A stretch of 64,000 bases of DNA from Pseudoalteromonas peptidolytica. Its GTDB lineage: Bacteria; Pseudomonadota; Gammaproteobacteria; Enterobacterales; Alteromonadaceae. Location: the NCBI RefSeq assembly GCF_012641745.1, contig NZ_WEHZ01000028.1:1-64000 (forward strand). Reading direction: 5' to 3'. Of the stretch, positions 26,485 through 35,816 are shown one piece after another (position 1 is the stretch's first letter; every line of letters starts with the position of its first letter). The translations under genes were made by a program, and so were the position numbers. The notes beneath the pieces are model-generated. The model was given only the letters and a program-made list of their open reading frames with translations, searched no databases and was not told where the DNA came from.

Positions 26485-29400
26485 TTAAGCTGCGCCATCG
26501 ACAGACTTTTTAAATCCATAGAGAAATACCTGCTTAATATCTTCTAACATCATGTACAAGCACGGCACCATTATTAAAGTAACAACCGTCGCAAATAATA
26601 CTGAAAAGCTCAAAGAAATCGCTGTTGGGATCACAAATTGAGCTTGTAAGCTTGATTCAAACATAATGGGGACGAGTCCCAGAAAGGTTGTCAATGAAGT
26701 AAGTAAAATGGCACGAAAGCGACCAATCCCAGCCTGGAGCACCGCTGATTTAGTACTTTGACCTACGGATCTCTGCGTGTTCACAACATCGGTCATGACT
26801 AAAGAGTCATTGATCACCACCCCAGCTGCAGCAACGATGCCAAAGACTGACATCATACTCAAGCTATAGCCAAGGAAGTAATGCCCCCACAATGCGCCCA
26901 CAGCAGCAAAGGGGATCACAGACATCACGATTATTGGCTGAAGGTAACTTTTAAGAGGAAGTGCCAATAAACAGTAAACCACCAACAATCCAATCAGCCC
27001 AAACGTCAGTACCTCACTTTGCTCTTGGCGCTGATCTTCAAGCGCTATTCCAGGCTGAGTGGTAAGCCCACTGTGTGCTTGACTGAGTGCAGGTAAAAGT
27101 TGTGATTCAATCTGTTCGACCACCTTACTAATTGTATTATGCTGCTCATCAACGTCCGCGCTGATTGTTGCGACTTGATAACCTTGCTCCCGAGTGATGT
27201 CTGATAAGCCAGGCACCGCTACTGTGTTGGCAATATCACCAAAAAAGACCTGTTCGCCGTTATCTAAAGTAATCAGTGTATAGGCAAGGGCGCTCAATTG
27301 ATGACGCTGGGCTTTTGTTCCGCGTACTTTAAATACAACTTCTTGGCCTTCACGCATTACTCGCTGCACCTCAATACCATAAAAATGAGCAGCAACTTGT
27401 CGTGTCACCTCTTTTGCACTGAGCTGTAACTGATATGCGAGTGGCTTTAGCTGGATTTGATATTCAAGCTGCGCACTATCTAATGATGAGTAAACCCCAT
27501 AAACACCAGCGGTCCCATTAAGCCTATCAACAAAGTCACGACTGGCAGCATACAATGTGCTTGCGTCAGGGGCATATAAACGGTATTCAATATCACTTTT
27601 CTCAGCAATATCAATTACGTCAGACTCTATTGTCAGCTTTTTCACCCCTGGTATATCTGGTAATTGCGCTCGCCAGCGCTTTGCCAGCTCAAACGTATCA
27701 AAGGGACGTAACGCTTCGGCTACTAGAGGTACTACTACCTCAGCCTCTTTTAGGTGGTCAATACGGGTATACATTGCGTCCATCATAGGTTTGCCCGTCT
27801 CGGCTTGAATATCCTGCTCAACTTGCACGATGAGAGCTTCAATTTGTTCAACCGCAGCAAGCGTTTGCGCCTCAGATACAGCGTGATCCATCTGAATATT
27901 AATTGAAGGGTAATCGTGTGGTACTTTTGGTACCGCAGTAAAGCGCAGTAAACCACTGGCTAATAAGCAAATAGAAAATACTAACAGGCAAACAAAACCT
28001 ACTATCACAGCATAACGATAGTGAATACAGCGTCTCAGAAGGGGCGCATAATAGTGGTGCAATAGGGAATAAAAACGGTCATTAAAGCGTTGACGCCAAT
28101 GCGTCTTTGGTTTTGGCGCGAGTTGAACTGAGGCTAGATGAGCGGGCAAGATCAGCTTAGATTCGATCAAGCTAAATAATAAGCACAAAATACAAACCCC
28201 TGCGATAGCAATAAACTGTCCGGAGTTCGGCCCACTACTGAACATAAACGGCATAAAAATAGCGACTGTCGTGAGCACGCCGAAAGTAGCTGGCATTGCC
28301 ACTTTTTTTGCACCTTGTACCACTTGTGCTGGAGAATGGCCGTTTAATTCAGTCTGCTCACAGATACTCTCTCCAATCACAATAGCATCATCCACCACTA
28401 TGCCCAGCACCATGATAAACGCAAATAATGAAACTAAATTCATAGTGATACCAAATATCGGCATTAACCAAAATGCGCCAAGCATCGCAACAGGTAGACC
28501 TAACATCACCCACACAGCCAGTTTGGTGCGTAAAAACACGGCCAAAACAATAAATACCAAAAGGGCACCTTGCGCAAGATTATTCAGCATCATGGATAGT
28601 CGACCATCAAGGTACACTGTGACATCAACAAACTCGTACACTTGAAGATGTTCAGGCAAAGCTTGTCGTTTGAAGTCAATGTAAGCTTTTACTTGCGCAA
28701 CAACATCGGTGAGCGATTGCGCCTTTTCGCCAAGCACCATTATGTAAACTGCTTGTTGGCCATTAAAGCGCCCCGCATCTAACGTTTCTTGAAAACCATC
28801 TTTGATAATTGCAATATCGCCAAGTCGAACAATTTCCCCCAACGGTCCTGTAATAATGGGTATGTTTTTCAGATCATTACCCTGATAACCACGCTGTGCT
28901 AGTCGCAGGTAAATATTACCTCTAGCCGTTTTTATTTGACCCGCTGATAAGTTATCTGCATTCATTTGAATTGCCTGTACGACCTCAGATAGGCTCAGCG
29001 CGTATTTTTGTAGTTTGAGTGGAGTCAGCTCAATGGCTACCTCATAATCAGGGAGTGCTGATACCTCTACATGTGATATTCCCTCTAGTTGCAGCAGCTC
29101 CTGTTTAAACTCGTTTCCGAGCTTTTTCAGCTCAAGTGGGTCATCAGCTCCAGATAACACAACACTTAATGCCCGTTGACGCTGAGCACTTTCAACAATC
29201 TGCAACGGTTCCATAGCGGTAGGAAATGTCGCGATAGCATCTAATTTCATCTTGATTTCGTCTAGGCGATACGCCAAATCTTGGTCATTTTCTAATTCAA
29301 TTTCTATCTTTGCTCTGGAAGCTGAAGCAAAACTAGTGAGACGCTTAATACCAACCTGTGACTGTAGTGCTTGCTCTATTTTGACCAGTATGTTTTCTTC

Positions 29401-29589
29401 AATTTCGTTAGCAGGTGCACCCAATAACGTGGCTGTAACGACGATTTTATTATTTTCAGATACCGGAAAGGTTTGTCGTTGGATCCCTTGATAGCTCAAT
29501 AGCCCCATACAAACAATAAACAGCATTAACAAATTAGCCGCGACAGGGTGGTGTACAAAATAGCTAATGAGTTTACCTTGCGAACCCAT
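26485..29589 (-). CDS. RND-family efflux permease (HAE/AcrB type)
   Basis: A 1034-residue inner-membrane pump with the usual 12 helices in two halves and two large periplasmic loops. First helix at about 15-32 (AANLLMLFIVCMGLLSY). The duplicated motif regions read VVDDAIVIGESICEQTELNG and VVINDSLVMTDVVNT, with the TM4 stretch carrying charged residues used in proton transfer. It exports hydrophobic or metal-chelating compounds with an adaptor and an outer-membrane channel; no channel gene is seen nearby. The start overlaps the adaptor stop as TAATG. The divergent NAS-like gene suggests a shared control region. Confidence 0.93.
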   Translation of the reverse strand: MGSQGKLISYFVHHPVAANLLMLFIVCMGLLSYQGIQRQTFPVSENNKIVVTATLLGAPANEIEENILVKIEQALQSQVGIKRLTSFASASRAKIEIELENDQDLAYRLDEIKMKLDAIATFPTAMEPLQIVESAQRQRALSVVLSGADDPLELKKLGNEFKQELLQLEGISHVEVSALPDYEVAIELTPLKLQKYALSLSEVVQAIQMNADNLSAGQIKTARGNIYLRLAQRGYQGNDLKNIPIITGPLGEIVRLGDIAIIKDGFQETLDAGRFNGQQAVYIMVLGEKAQSLTDVVAQVKAYIDFKRQALPEHLQVYEFVDVTVYLDGRLSMMLNNLAQGALLVFIVLAVFLRTKLAVWVMLGLPVAMLGAFWLMPIFGITMNLVSLFAFIMVLGIVVDDAIVIGESICEQTELNGHSPAQVVQGAKKVAMPATFGVLTTVAIFMPFMFSSGPNSGQFIAIAGVCILCLLFSLIESKLILPAHLASVQLAPKPKTHWRQRFNDRFYSLLHHYYAPLLRRCIHYRYAVIVGFVCLLVFSICLLASGLLRFTAVPKVPHDYPSINIQMDHAVSEAQTLAAVEQIEALIVQVEQDIQAETGKPMMDAMYTRIDHLKEAEVVVPLVAEALRPFDTFELAKRWRAQLPDIPGVKKLTIESDVIDIAEKSDIEYRLYAPDASTLYAASRDFVDRLNGTAGVYGVYSSLDSAQLEYQIQLKPLAYQLQLSAKEVTRQVAAHFYGIEVQRVMREGQEVVFKVRGTKAQRHQLSALAYTLITLDNGEQVFFGDIANTVAVPGLSDITREQGYQVATISADVDEQHNTISKVVEQIESQLLPALSQAHSGLTTQPGIALEDQRQEQSEVLTFGLIGLLVVYCLLALPLKSYLQPIIVMSVIPFAAVGALWGHYFLGYSLSMMSVFGIVAAAGVVINDSLVMTDVVNTQRSVGQSTKSAVLQAGIGRFRAILLTSLTTFLGLVPIMFESSLQAQFVIPTAISLSFSVLFATVVTLIMVPCLYMMLEDIKQVFLYGFKKSVDGAA

Positions 29590-30761
29590 TATTCATCTCC
29601 TTTAACAGCCAATTGCGTATGCGCCGTATTAGTGCGAACTTGCATGCCGGCTTGAGGATAGTCAGGTAAGTGAGTAACCAGCTGGTGGTCGGTATACGGT
29701 GGTGCGCTTATCAATACACTATTGTGCTCCCTGCGTAGCACATTAACAGGAAACTGTACTAGCTGTTGCGTTGGACTCACTAACCAGAGCATTTCGTTTT
29801 TTATCCACTCCTGCGGAATTTTCAATACATTTTTCAGTATATTACCAGGCACTTGTGCCTGTAAGAACTGACCAAAGTGTATCGCGGGTAACGTGCTGTG
29901 TAAGGCATAAGGATCTTCTACTTTTATTAGAAAGTAAGCCATTCTCGTGCGCTCACTTAATAGCCCTGTATGGCGTGTTAGTGTGCCTACACGCTGTATA
30001 TCATCAGCTGTAATTGTCACTTCAGATACAGGCAAAGGTGGCAAAAATGGCAAATCAAATTGAGCGATAGGTACGTGCAGCTCTCCATAGCTCAGATTAA
30101 CCACAATACCGAGCTGCTGACCGATGTTAATCACCTGCCCAAGTCCAGTATCACGACGTGTGACTAACGCATCATAGGGTGCGTAATACTTTGTTCTAGC
30201 TAGATTCTTTTGTGCCTGAGCAAGTCCAGCTTCAGCCGCTTTAAGATGTGCTCTAGCACTGGATACTTGAGGCTCTCTCAGCGCAAGCTCTGTAACATGA
30301 GGGTTATTTTCCCACTCTTTTTTTGCAACCTTTGCCAGTGCTAACTGTTCAGATAAGTGTGATTGTGCCAATGCCAATTCAGCCTGCTTGTTTAAAAGTT
30401 GGGTCTGATAATCAAACGGGTCTAGTCGCGCCAGCACCTCCCCTTTTTTAACTATTCCCCCAACAACAAACGCCTCATGCAGCCATACAACCTTTCCTGA
30501 AACTTCAAATGCAACATCTGTTTGCTCTGCGGGCTTTAATATTCCCGATAGTGACAAGCTTACTTGATGATCAGTAACAGCTATGGGTACACTTGATACC
30601 AAAGGAAAAACCGCTTGCGATGTGTGCGTATTGGCAGGTACTTTTGTCACCCCAAACAATGCAAAGCAAGCTGTGACCCCCACCAACAATACGAGTATTA
30701 GGGCAGATACTCTCCCCCTAAACTTATGATAAAGAGACTTATTTTTATTTTCTTTCATCAA
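29589..30761 (-). CDS. RND periplasmic adaptor (membrane fusion protein)
   Basis: A 390-residue HlyD/AcrA-type adaptor: an N-terminal membrane anchor (about 15-40, VSALILVLLVGVTACFALFG), biotinyl-lipoyl half-motifs (VSGKVVWLHEAFVVGGIVKK, GEVLARLDP) and a coiled-coil hairpin (about 115-180, rich in Ala/Gln/Leu). The second lipoyl half (YYAPYDALVTRRDTGLGQV) follows, then a beta-barrel. It links the RND permease to an outer-membrane channel. First gene of the two-gene operon; its promoter region (30762-30923) is shared with the NAS-like gene and contains a Zur-like box. Confidence 0.9.
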   Translation of the reverse strand: MMKENKNKSLYHKFRGRVSALILVLLVGVTACFALFGVTKVPANTHTSQAVFPLVSSVPIAVTDHQVSLSLSGILKPAEQTDVAFEVSGKVVWLHEAFVVGGIVKKGEVLARLDPFDYQTQLLNKQAELALAQSHLSEQLALAKVAKKEWENNPHVTELALREPQVSSARAHLKAAEAGLAQAQKNLARTKYYAPYDALVTRRDTGLGQVINIGQQLGIVVNLSYGELHVPIAQFDLPFLPPLPVSEVTITADDIQRVGTLTRHTGLLSERTRMAYFLIKVEDPYALHSTLPAIHFGQFLQAQVPGNILKNVLKIPQEWIKNEMLWLVSPTQQLVQFPVNVLRREHNSVLISAPPYTDHQLVTHLPDYPQAGMQVRTNTAHTQLAVKGDE

Positions 30762-30881
30762 AAATTCTCAACATGATGCCTTGTGAAAATAGTAAATTAT
30801 TTGTTTTTAAATTAACTAAGCCTCTCACTTAGATAAAAATTTTTAAATAATTTTGTTTACACATAAATAACCAGTGAGTTA

Positions 30882-30896
30882 TGTTATAACATAAAA
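30882..30896. promoter_or_regulatory. Zur-box-like site in the RND/NAS intergenic region
   Basis: TGTTATAACATAAAA matches the Zur core TGTTATAATATAACA at 13 of 15 positions, inside the longer palindrome TTATGTTATAACATAA (30879-30894). It lies about 28 bp before the NAS-like start and overlaps a plausible -10 region (TATGTT, 18 bp after TTTACA at 30856). It could control both divergent operons. Confidence 0.55.
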
Positions 30897-30923
30897 TAGG
30901 AACAGTATAGTAGTGACTTACTT

Positions 30924-31745
30924 ATGACTTTAATGAATCACGTTGAAGACCATGCTTCACAAATTGTGGCAATGTATGAGCATATTCACAGTATGGAATC
31001 GTTGACGATAAATGCGCAAACAATGGCTACGTTTGACCAATTTTTAGGGTTGTTATCGAACGAACATGGCAGTGAATTTGCCACACAAGTGTTAGCACAA
31101 GCCAAAATAGAAGCAGTGAAGCCACAAATCCAACATCTGTTTAGTATGGCATCCAGTTTATATGAACAGCACTGGGCACAACGCCTTGTGGCTAGTACCG
31201 CAGCTCAACAACTCCTGATTGAAGAGTATCCTTATTTTAATCACTATCAGCGTGCGACAGGGCTTGAGATAAACGCCGTCAAATCTTTAGCAGAGCAGCC
31301 CATAGAGCATGTACTAATGGTGGGCTCAGGCGCGTTGCCACTTACTTCGCTGGCACTACATCAGGCGGGCTTACAGGTTGATAACCTAGATATTCAACAA
31401 GATGACTTATTGTTAGGCAAACAGGTTTGTGATGCTCTTGCCAGTGGCAACGAAATGAATTTCATTCACAATGATATTTGTCAACAACAGAATTTGGCGA
31501 AATACGATGTGATCTGGCTCGCCGCTTTGGTCGGTGATGAGCAAATTAAAAACAGCATCATCACTCATTTATTTGAGCAAATGCGCCCCGGCGCACAACT
31601 CGTGGTAAGAACAGCATTCAATTTACGGACATTGTTATATCCAAGTGTTGATGAATCAGGGTTAGCACCGTTTCAACTGAAACTAAAAATTCAAACCTAT
31701 GCTGACAATTTCCATTCTATTTTGATTGCACAAAAACCGATTTAG
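30924..31745 (+). CDS. Nicotianamine synthase-like enzyme (metallophore biosynthesis)
   Basis: A 273-residue protein of the nicotianamine synthase family (Rossmann methyltransferase fold using S-adenosylmethionine as aminobutyrate donor). Family hallmarks are plain: YPYFNHYQ near residue 105, VLMVGSGALPLTSLALHQAG near 133, YDVIWLAALVGDEQIKNSII near 195 and FEQMRPGAQLVVRTA followed by LLYPSVDE. Bacterial relatives (CntL type) build staphylopine or pseudopaline, which bind Zn, Ni, Co or Cu. No opine dehydrogenase (CntM) is visible, so the product may be nicotianamine-like or a novel compound. The ATG has no strong ribosome-binding site; Met4 is an alternative. It heads an operon with an MFS transporter. 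Confidence 0.85.
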   Translation: MTLMNHVEDHASQIVAMYEHIHSMESLTINAQTMATFDQFLGLLSNEHGSEFATQVLAQAKIEAVKPQIQHLFSMASSLYEQHWAQRLVASTAAQQLLIEEYPYFNHYQRATGLEINAVKSLAEQPIEHVLMVGSGALPLTSLALHQAGLQVDNLDIQQDDLLLGKQVCDALASGNEMNFIHNDICQQQNLAKYDVIWLAALVGDEQIKNSIITHLFEQMRPGAQLVVRTAFNLRTLLYPSVDESGLAPFQLKLKIQTYADNFHSILIAQKPI

Positions 31746-31747
31746 CT

Positions 31748-33016
31748 ATGATCTCTATGTTTAACACCTACCTCAAACTTAGCAGTGAATACCGCTGGAT
31801 GCTGTTTGCAGCCTTTATATTCAACCTTGGCTTTTACATGCTAATTCCATTTTTAGCAGGCTACCTAAAACAAGATCTATTACTAAGCGCGACACTGGTT
31901 GGCTTGGTCTTAGGTGTACGCTCGTTTTGCCAACAAGGGCTATTTTTAGTTGGCGGATTATTGGCTGATTTATTTGGAGTGAAAAAGCTTATTGTCGTCG
32001 GGTGTCTCCTACGAGCACTCGGTTTTTGTCTGTTTTTGTTTTCTCATATTGTTGAACTGCTTTTCTTAGCTGCCTTTTTAACCGGGTTTGCAGGGGCGTT
32101 ATTCACTCCTGCTGCACAGTCTTACTTTTCAAAGCAAACCGAGCTGAGTCGCGCGCAAATGTTTGCGCTGGTTGGTGTTGCCAGAAATGGGGGAGAATTA
32201 CTCGGCCCAGTCTGTGGTCTGATGTTGATAAGTGTTAGCTTTGATACCTTGTGTATAGTGTCAGCACTGCCTTTTGCACTCTTTGCGCTCATTTTTACTG
32301 TATTACTAAACGATAAATCCACAACCAAACACCAAGAAACCGCACAACCTAACGCAGATAGCACGGGTGTACGGGCAATGATCCAAGGTGTGTTGAGTAA
32401 TCGCCCGTTTATTCTGTTCTCACTGATCATGTCTGGCTATTTTATGTTAATAAATCAGATTTCGTTTGCGATCCCGCTTCACATTGTAAGTCAGTCAGGT
32501 ACAACAAAAGAAGTCGCTTGGGTATTAACATTATGCGCGCTGATCTCAATCTGCTTTCAGTTCCCGGTCACCCGTTTATGTGAACGCTGGTTGTCACCGA
32601 GTCAGTGGATCAGTATAGGTATTGCACTAATGGGATTATCATTTGCCACCTTGCTTGTAGATTGGCCTTATCAATCGGGCATATTGTATTACTTACCACT
32701 TAGTCTATTAGCGACTGTATTTACACTCGGCACTATGGTGAGTTTCCCATTTATCATGAGTCAAATATCTTTACTTGCACAAGATAAATCGGTCGCAACA
32801 CATTACGGATTTTTCTATTTATTTGCAGGTGCAGGGTTAATCATTGGTAGCAGTGTAGTAGGGGCAGCCTTTGATTACACGGCTCATCACGACTATCTCG
32901 CTTGGTATAGCCTGATCATAATCGGTGTCGGCACGGCTTTACTTAACACTATGTTTATGTCTGCACACCAAGTTAACAACCACATTCAAACAACCAATCC
33001 ATCTACATCAAAGTAA
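31748..33016 (+). CDS. MFS transporter, probable metallophore exporter
   Basis: A 422-residue major facilitator protein with twelve membrane helices (first at about 16-36, FAAFIFNLGFYMLIPFLAG). The loop 2-3 motif is GGLLADLFGVKKLIVVGCLL (motif A, with Asp and the basic residues). A central loop of hydrophilic residues near 190-210 splits two six-helix halves. It begins 2 bp after the NAS-like stop. As with CntE beside CntL in staphylopine loci, the obvious hypothesis is export of the product of the upstream enzyme. Confidence 0.85.
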   Translation: MISMFNTYLKLSSEYRWMLFAAFIFNLGFYMLIPFLAGYLKQDLLLSATLVGLVLGVRSFCQQGLFLVGGLLADLFGVKKLIVVGCLLRALGFCLFLFSHIVELLFLAAFLTGFAGALFTPAAQSYFSKQTELSRAQMFALVGVARNGGELLGPVCGLMLISVSFDTLCIVSALPFALFALIFTVLLNDKSTTKHQETAQPNADSTGVRAMIQGVLSNRPFILFSLIMSGYFMLINQISFAIPLHIVSQSGTTKEVAWVLTLCALISICFQFPVTRLCERWLSPSQWISIGIALMGLSFATLLVDWPYQSGILYYLPLSLLATVFTLGTMVSFPFIMSQISLLAQDKSVATHYGFFYLFAGAGLIIGSSVVGAAFDYTAHHDYLAWYSLIIIGVGTALLNTMFMSAHQVNNHIQTTNPSTSK

Positions 33017-33025
33017 GGGTTAACC

Positions 33026-33478
33026 ATGATTCAACTTACTCAAGCGCAGCAACGAGCCTATATGTCAGACTATCTTGAAAATGGCTGGCGTGAAGAGCGC
33101 ATGTCTTTCAGTTCCGTGTCGTTGGAACCTGGATATATTGAGGGGCGCGTTAATGTTGAGCACTTTCAAATGCCAGGAGATGGTCGTTTTCATTTCAGCG
33201 CACAAAGCGCCATGATTTGGATCTCTCAGCTCGGTATTATTTATGGGTGTTGGGATAACCAACTAACCGAAAAAGTAGGAGAGGTCTACCTAAGAGATCT
33301 AGACATTAAGTTCAAACGCACCATCAATACCACTGAAGCCGTCAAATTTGAGGGGTTTTTTCCTAAACACTGCAAAAAACAATTATCAAACGACCTTGTT
33401 TACTATAAAAATGCACAGATCCGTGTAGAGGGTGGTGCTTTTGCGGGCACGGCTAGCTTTCTGGTACCAATATGCTAA
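33026..33478 (+). CDS. Hotdog-fold protein (FcoT/dehydratase-like thioesterase)
   Basis: A 150-residue protein with the hotdog fold pattern: a central helix after MPGDGRFHFSAQSAMIWISQ, then strands VGEVYLRDLDIKFKRTINTT and VEGGAFAGTASFLVP. The family acts on acyl-CoA or acyl-ACP thioesters; FcoT-type members occur in isonitrile lipopeptide metallophore clusters. The ribosome-binding site AAGGG precedes the ATG, 9 bp after the MFS gene. Its presence suggests an acyl group is removed from or hydrated during synthesis of the product, which is inference. I could not identify catalytic residues. Confidence 0.6.
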   Translation: MIQLTQAQQRAYMSDYLENGWREERMSFSSVSLEPGYIEGRVNVEHFQMPGDGRFHFSAQSAMIWISQLGIIYGCWDNQLTEKVGEVYLRDLDIKFKRTINTTEAVKFEGFFPKHCKKQLSNDLVYYKNAQIRVEGGAFAGTASFLVPIC

Positions 33479-33520
33479 CGCAGCAAATAAAAACTGTTCC
33501 TATTTAGATAAAAGATGATA

Positions 33521-33535
33521 TGTTATAACCAAACA
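33521..33535. promoter_or_regulatory. Zur-box-like site upstream of ABC transporter genes
   Basis: TGTTATAACCAAACA matches the Zur core TGTTATAATATAACA at 12 of 15 positions and shares ATGTTATAAC with the site at 30882. It lies about 95 bp before the GTG start of the ABC ATPase. The palindrome is weaker than at the NAS site. Confidence 0.45.
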
Positions 33536-33628
33536 TGTCATTCTACAATTTGACCACATGCGCTCTGTATTCCTACCCCCAAGGCATCACTTTGCACATG
33601 TGGTTTTAATCACATCAGGGAGTTTTTT

Positions 33629-34351
33629 GTGTTAGAAGCCAAACAATTAACAAAATCTTTTACGGGAAAACGGGTGATCACGGATCTGAGCTTTAAAGTT
33701 GAGCAAGGTGAGATCATGTGTTTGTTGGGTGCAAACGGCGCGGGAAAAAGCACAACATTAAATATTTTTCTTAACTTTTTACAGCCCGATAGTGGACAGG
33801 CTCTGATTGATGGTGTGGAGGTAAATCAGCATACCAATAGCAAAGATAAGTTGGTGTATCTACCAGAGCAGGTAAACCTATATCAAGAGTTTAATGCCAT
33901 TGATAACCTCAAATACTTGGCAAGCCTTGCTGGGCTAACTGTCAGTGAAACCCAAATTCATGCGGCGTTAGATGAAACAGGGCTTGAACAACAGGCAAGA
34001 AAACAGTCTTTAAAAAACTACTCTAAAGGAATGAGACAAAAAGTAGGGATAGCGTTTGCGATTATGCGCCAAGCAAAAGTGCTGTTATTAGATGAACCTA
34101 CTTCAGGACTAGATCCAAGTGCAACCCTTGAATTTATTCGCATCATCGAGAGGCTTGCAAATAAGGGAGCTGCTATTTTAATGGTGACTCATGACTTTTA
34201 TTGCGCACACACGCTTGCAGATAAAATCGGCATTATGGATAAAGGAAAATTGCTGACCCTACTGGATAATAAAAAGCTACCGCTAAGTAGTTTAGAAACC
34301 ACTTACCACGAACTTATCTCTGGAACCGCGACGATCCGTGCAGCTAGTTAG
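33629..34351 (+). CDS. ABC transporter ATP-binding protein
   Basis: A 240-residue ATPase of the ABC-2-type exporter class. Walker A LLGANGAGKSTTLNIFL near residue 35, signature YSKGMRQKVGIAFA, Walker B VLLLDEPTSGLDPSA and H-loop MVTHDF. The start is GTG, preceded by GGGAG. It lies 26 bp before the first permease and starts a three-gene operon, presumably energising the two permeases for export. Confidence 0.9.
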   Translation: MLEAKQLTKSFTGKRVITDLSFKVEQGEIMCLLGANGAGKSTTLNIFLNFLQPDSGQALIDGVEVNQHTNSKDKLVYLPEQVNLYQEFNAIDNLKYLASLAGLTVSETQIHAALDETGLEQQARKQSLKNYSKGMRQKVGIAFAIMRQAKVLLLDEPTSGLDPSATLEFIRIIERLANKGAAILMVTHDFYCAHTLADKIGIMDKGKLLTLLDNKKLPLSSLETTYHELISGTATIRAAS

Positions 34352-34376
34352 TCTTTAAATAGGAATTGTCCCGTCT

Positions 34377-35816
34377 ATGAATAATAAAATAATACAAATT
34401 TGTCGTCACGAGTTGGCTAGTAAGCGGAAAAGTCCGGTCTTATGGTTATTATTTGTGATGATCCAATTATTGCTGGTTGTTGCACTTTTTACTGGTTGGC
34501 AGCAGTACCAACAAAGCATGAATATGCAAACCAAAGCGCAGCAGCTGGTCGAGCAACAATGGAATGCACAACCTGATCGGCACCCACATCGCGTCGCGCA
34601 TTTTGGTCACTTTGCATTTCGACCACCTAGCGCTCTTAGCTTCTTTGATCTAGGTGTTAATGCCTGGGTAGGCGACAGTATCTTCTTAGAAGCACATAAA
34701 CAAAACAGTGCCAATTTTGCCACCGATCAGGACGGAGGAACATTACTGCGTTTTTCTGAGCTAAGTAGTGCCAATATTTTATTGCTGATCTGGCCGTTGC
34801 TGATTATTGCACTGGGCTTTGCAAGTGTTAGTGGAGAGAAAAAAAGCGGTACTCTTCGGCAATTAATGTCAATGGGTGTGCCATTTCGGGCACTGATCGC
34901 AGGCAAAAGCCTGAGTTATTTATGCTTGTCTGTTATTTTTATCTTGCCAGTGTTTGTGCTCGCACTCGGTCTTGCTGCCAGTACGGGCGCTCAGTTTTCA
35001 TCGGAAGCCCCAATTAGACTGCTACTACTCTTTGCGCTTTACCTTGTATACTGCCTGTTCTGGATAGCTATTACCTTGCTTGTATCAAGTACGGTAAAGG
35101 CACCAAAACAAGCATTGGTATTACTTACGTCAATATGGTTTATCCTCACAATACTTATGCCAAGAATGCTTGCTGAGTTTGCACATCACCAATATCCACA
35201 TCAAAAGCGCAATGATTTCGAGCTTGCTGTAAAACTAGATAACCGGAAAGTCGGAAACAGTCATAACCCAGATGATCCCTATTTTAGTAAGTTTCGTGCA
35301 GATACACTGGAAAAATATGGCGTATCAACCGTAGAAGAACTGCCAATTAATTACAAAGGGCTAGTAATGCAAGAGGGAGAAAGGCTCAATGCTGAGATCT
35401 ACAAAAAGCATTATCAGCAACAACTAGAAAAGTTTGAGTCACAGCAACAATTTGTCAGTCAATTCTACTGGTTAAATCCATACCTGTTTGTTCGAGACTT
35501 TTCGATGGCATTAACACGTACCGATACACGTCATTTTCTGGACTTTGAGCAACAAGCTGAAGCCCACAGATATGCCCGTATTCAAAAGCTCAATCAGTTG
35601 CACACTCATGAAATCCACCACCACAACGACAGGGCACAACGGGTTGATAAATCCTACTGGCAAACATTTGAAGCATTTACCTATGCCACACCACGCTTAA
35701 GTTGGTCTCTCAAGGTATTTTCCTTATCTTGGTTTTTGCCACTCATTGTTGTTGTGCTGCTATTTACTTTCTTAAATTCCAACAAGATGCAAAGGAGAAT
35801 TTATGCTGCTGTTTAA
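34377..35816 (+). CDS. ABC-2 type permease, DUF3526-like, first subunit
   Basis: A 479-residue permease with a membrane helix near residues 20-42 (WLLFVMIQLLLVVALFTGW) and a large extracytoplasmic loop. A cluster of helices starts near residue 138 (ILLLIWPLLIIALGFASVSG, followed by EKKSGTLRQLMSMGVPF, the ABC-2 permease motif). A second periplasmic domain follows at about 270-430 and a last helix near 455. This large-loop architecture is typical of DUF3526-type ABC permeases, whose substrate is unclear. It overlaps the second permease gene by 14 bp. Confidence 0.82.
   Translation: MNNKIIQICRHELASKRKSPVLWLLFVMIQLLLVVALFTGWQQYQQSMNMQTKAQQLVEQQWNAQPDRHPHRVAHFGHFAFRPPSALSFFDLGVNAWVGDSIFLEAHKQNSANFATDQDGGTLLRFSELSSANILLLIWPLLIIALGFASVSGEKKSGTLRQLMSMGVPFRALIAGKSLSYLCLSVIFILPVFVLALGLAASTGAQFSSEAPIRLLLLFALYLVYCLFWIAITLLVSSTVKAPKQALVLLTSIWFILTILMPRMLAEFAHHQYPHQKRNDFELAVKLDNRKVGNSHNPDDPYFSKFRADTLEKYGVSTVEELPINYKGLVMQEGERLNAEIYKKHYQQQLEKFESQQQFVSQFYWLNPYLFVRDFSMALTRTDTRHFLDFEQQAEAHRYARIQKLNQLHTHEIHHHNDRAQRVDKSYWQTFEAFTYATPRLSWSLKVFSLSWFLPLIVVVLLFTFLNSNKMQRRIYAAV

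Noticed and set aside
30924..31745. Generic SAM-dependent methyltransferase
   Set aside because: The NAS-specific motifs (SGALPLTS, LAALVG, PGAQLVVRTA, LLYPSVDE) and the neighbouring exporter favour nicotianamine synthase over a plain methyltransferase.
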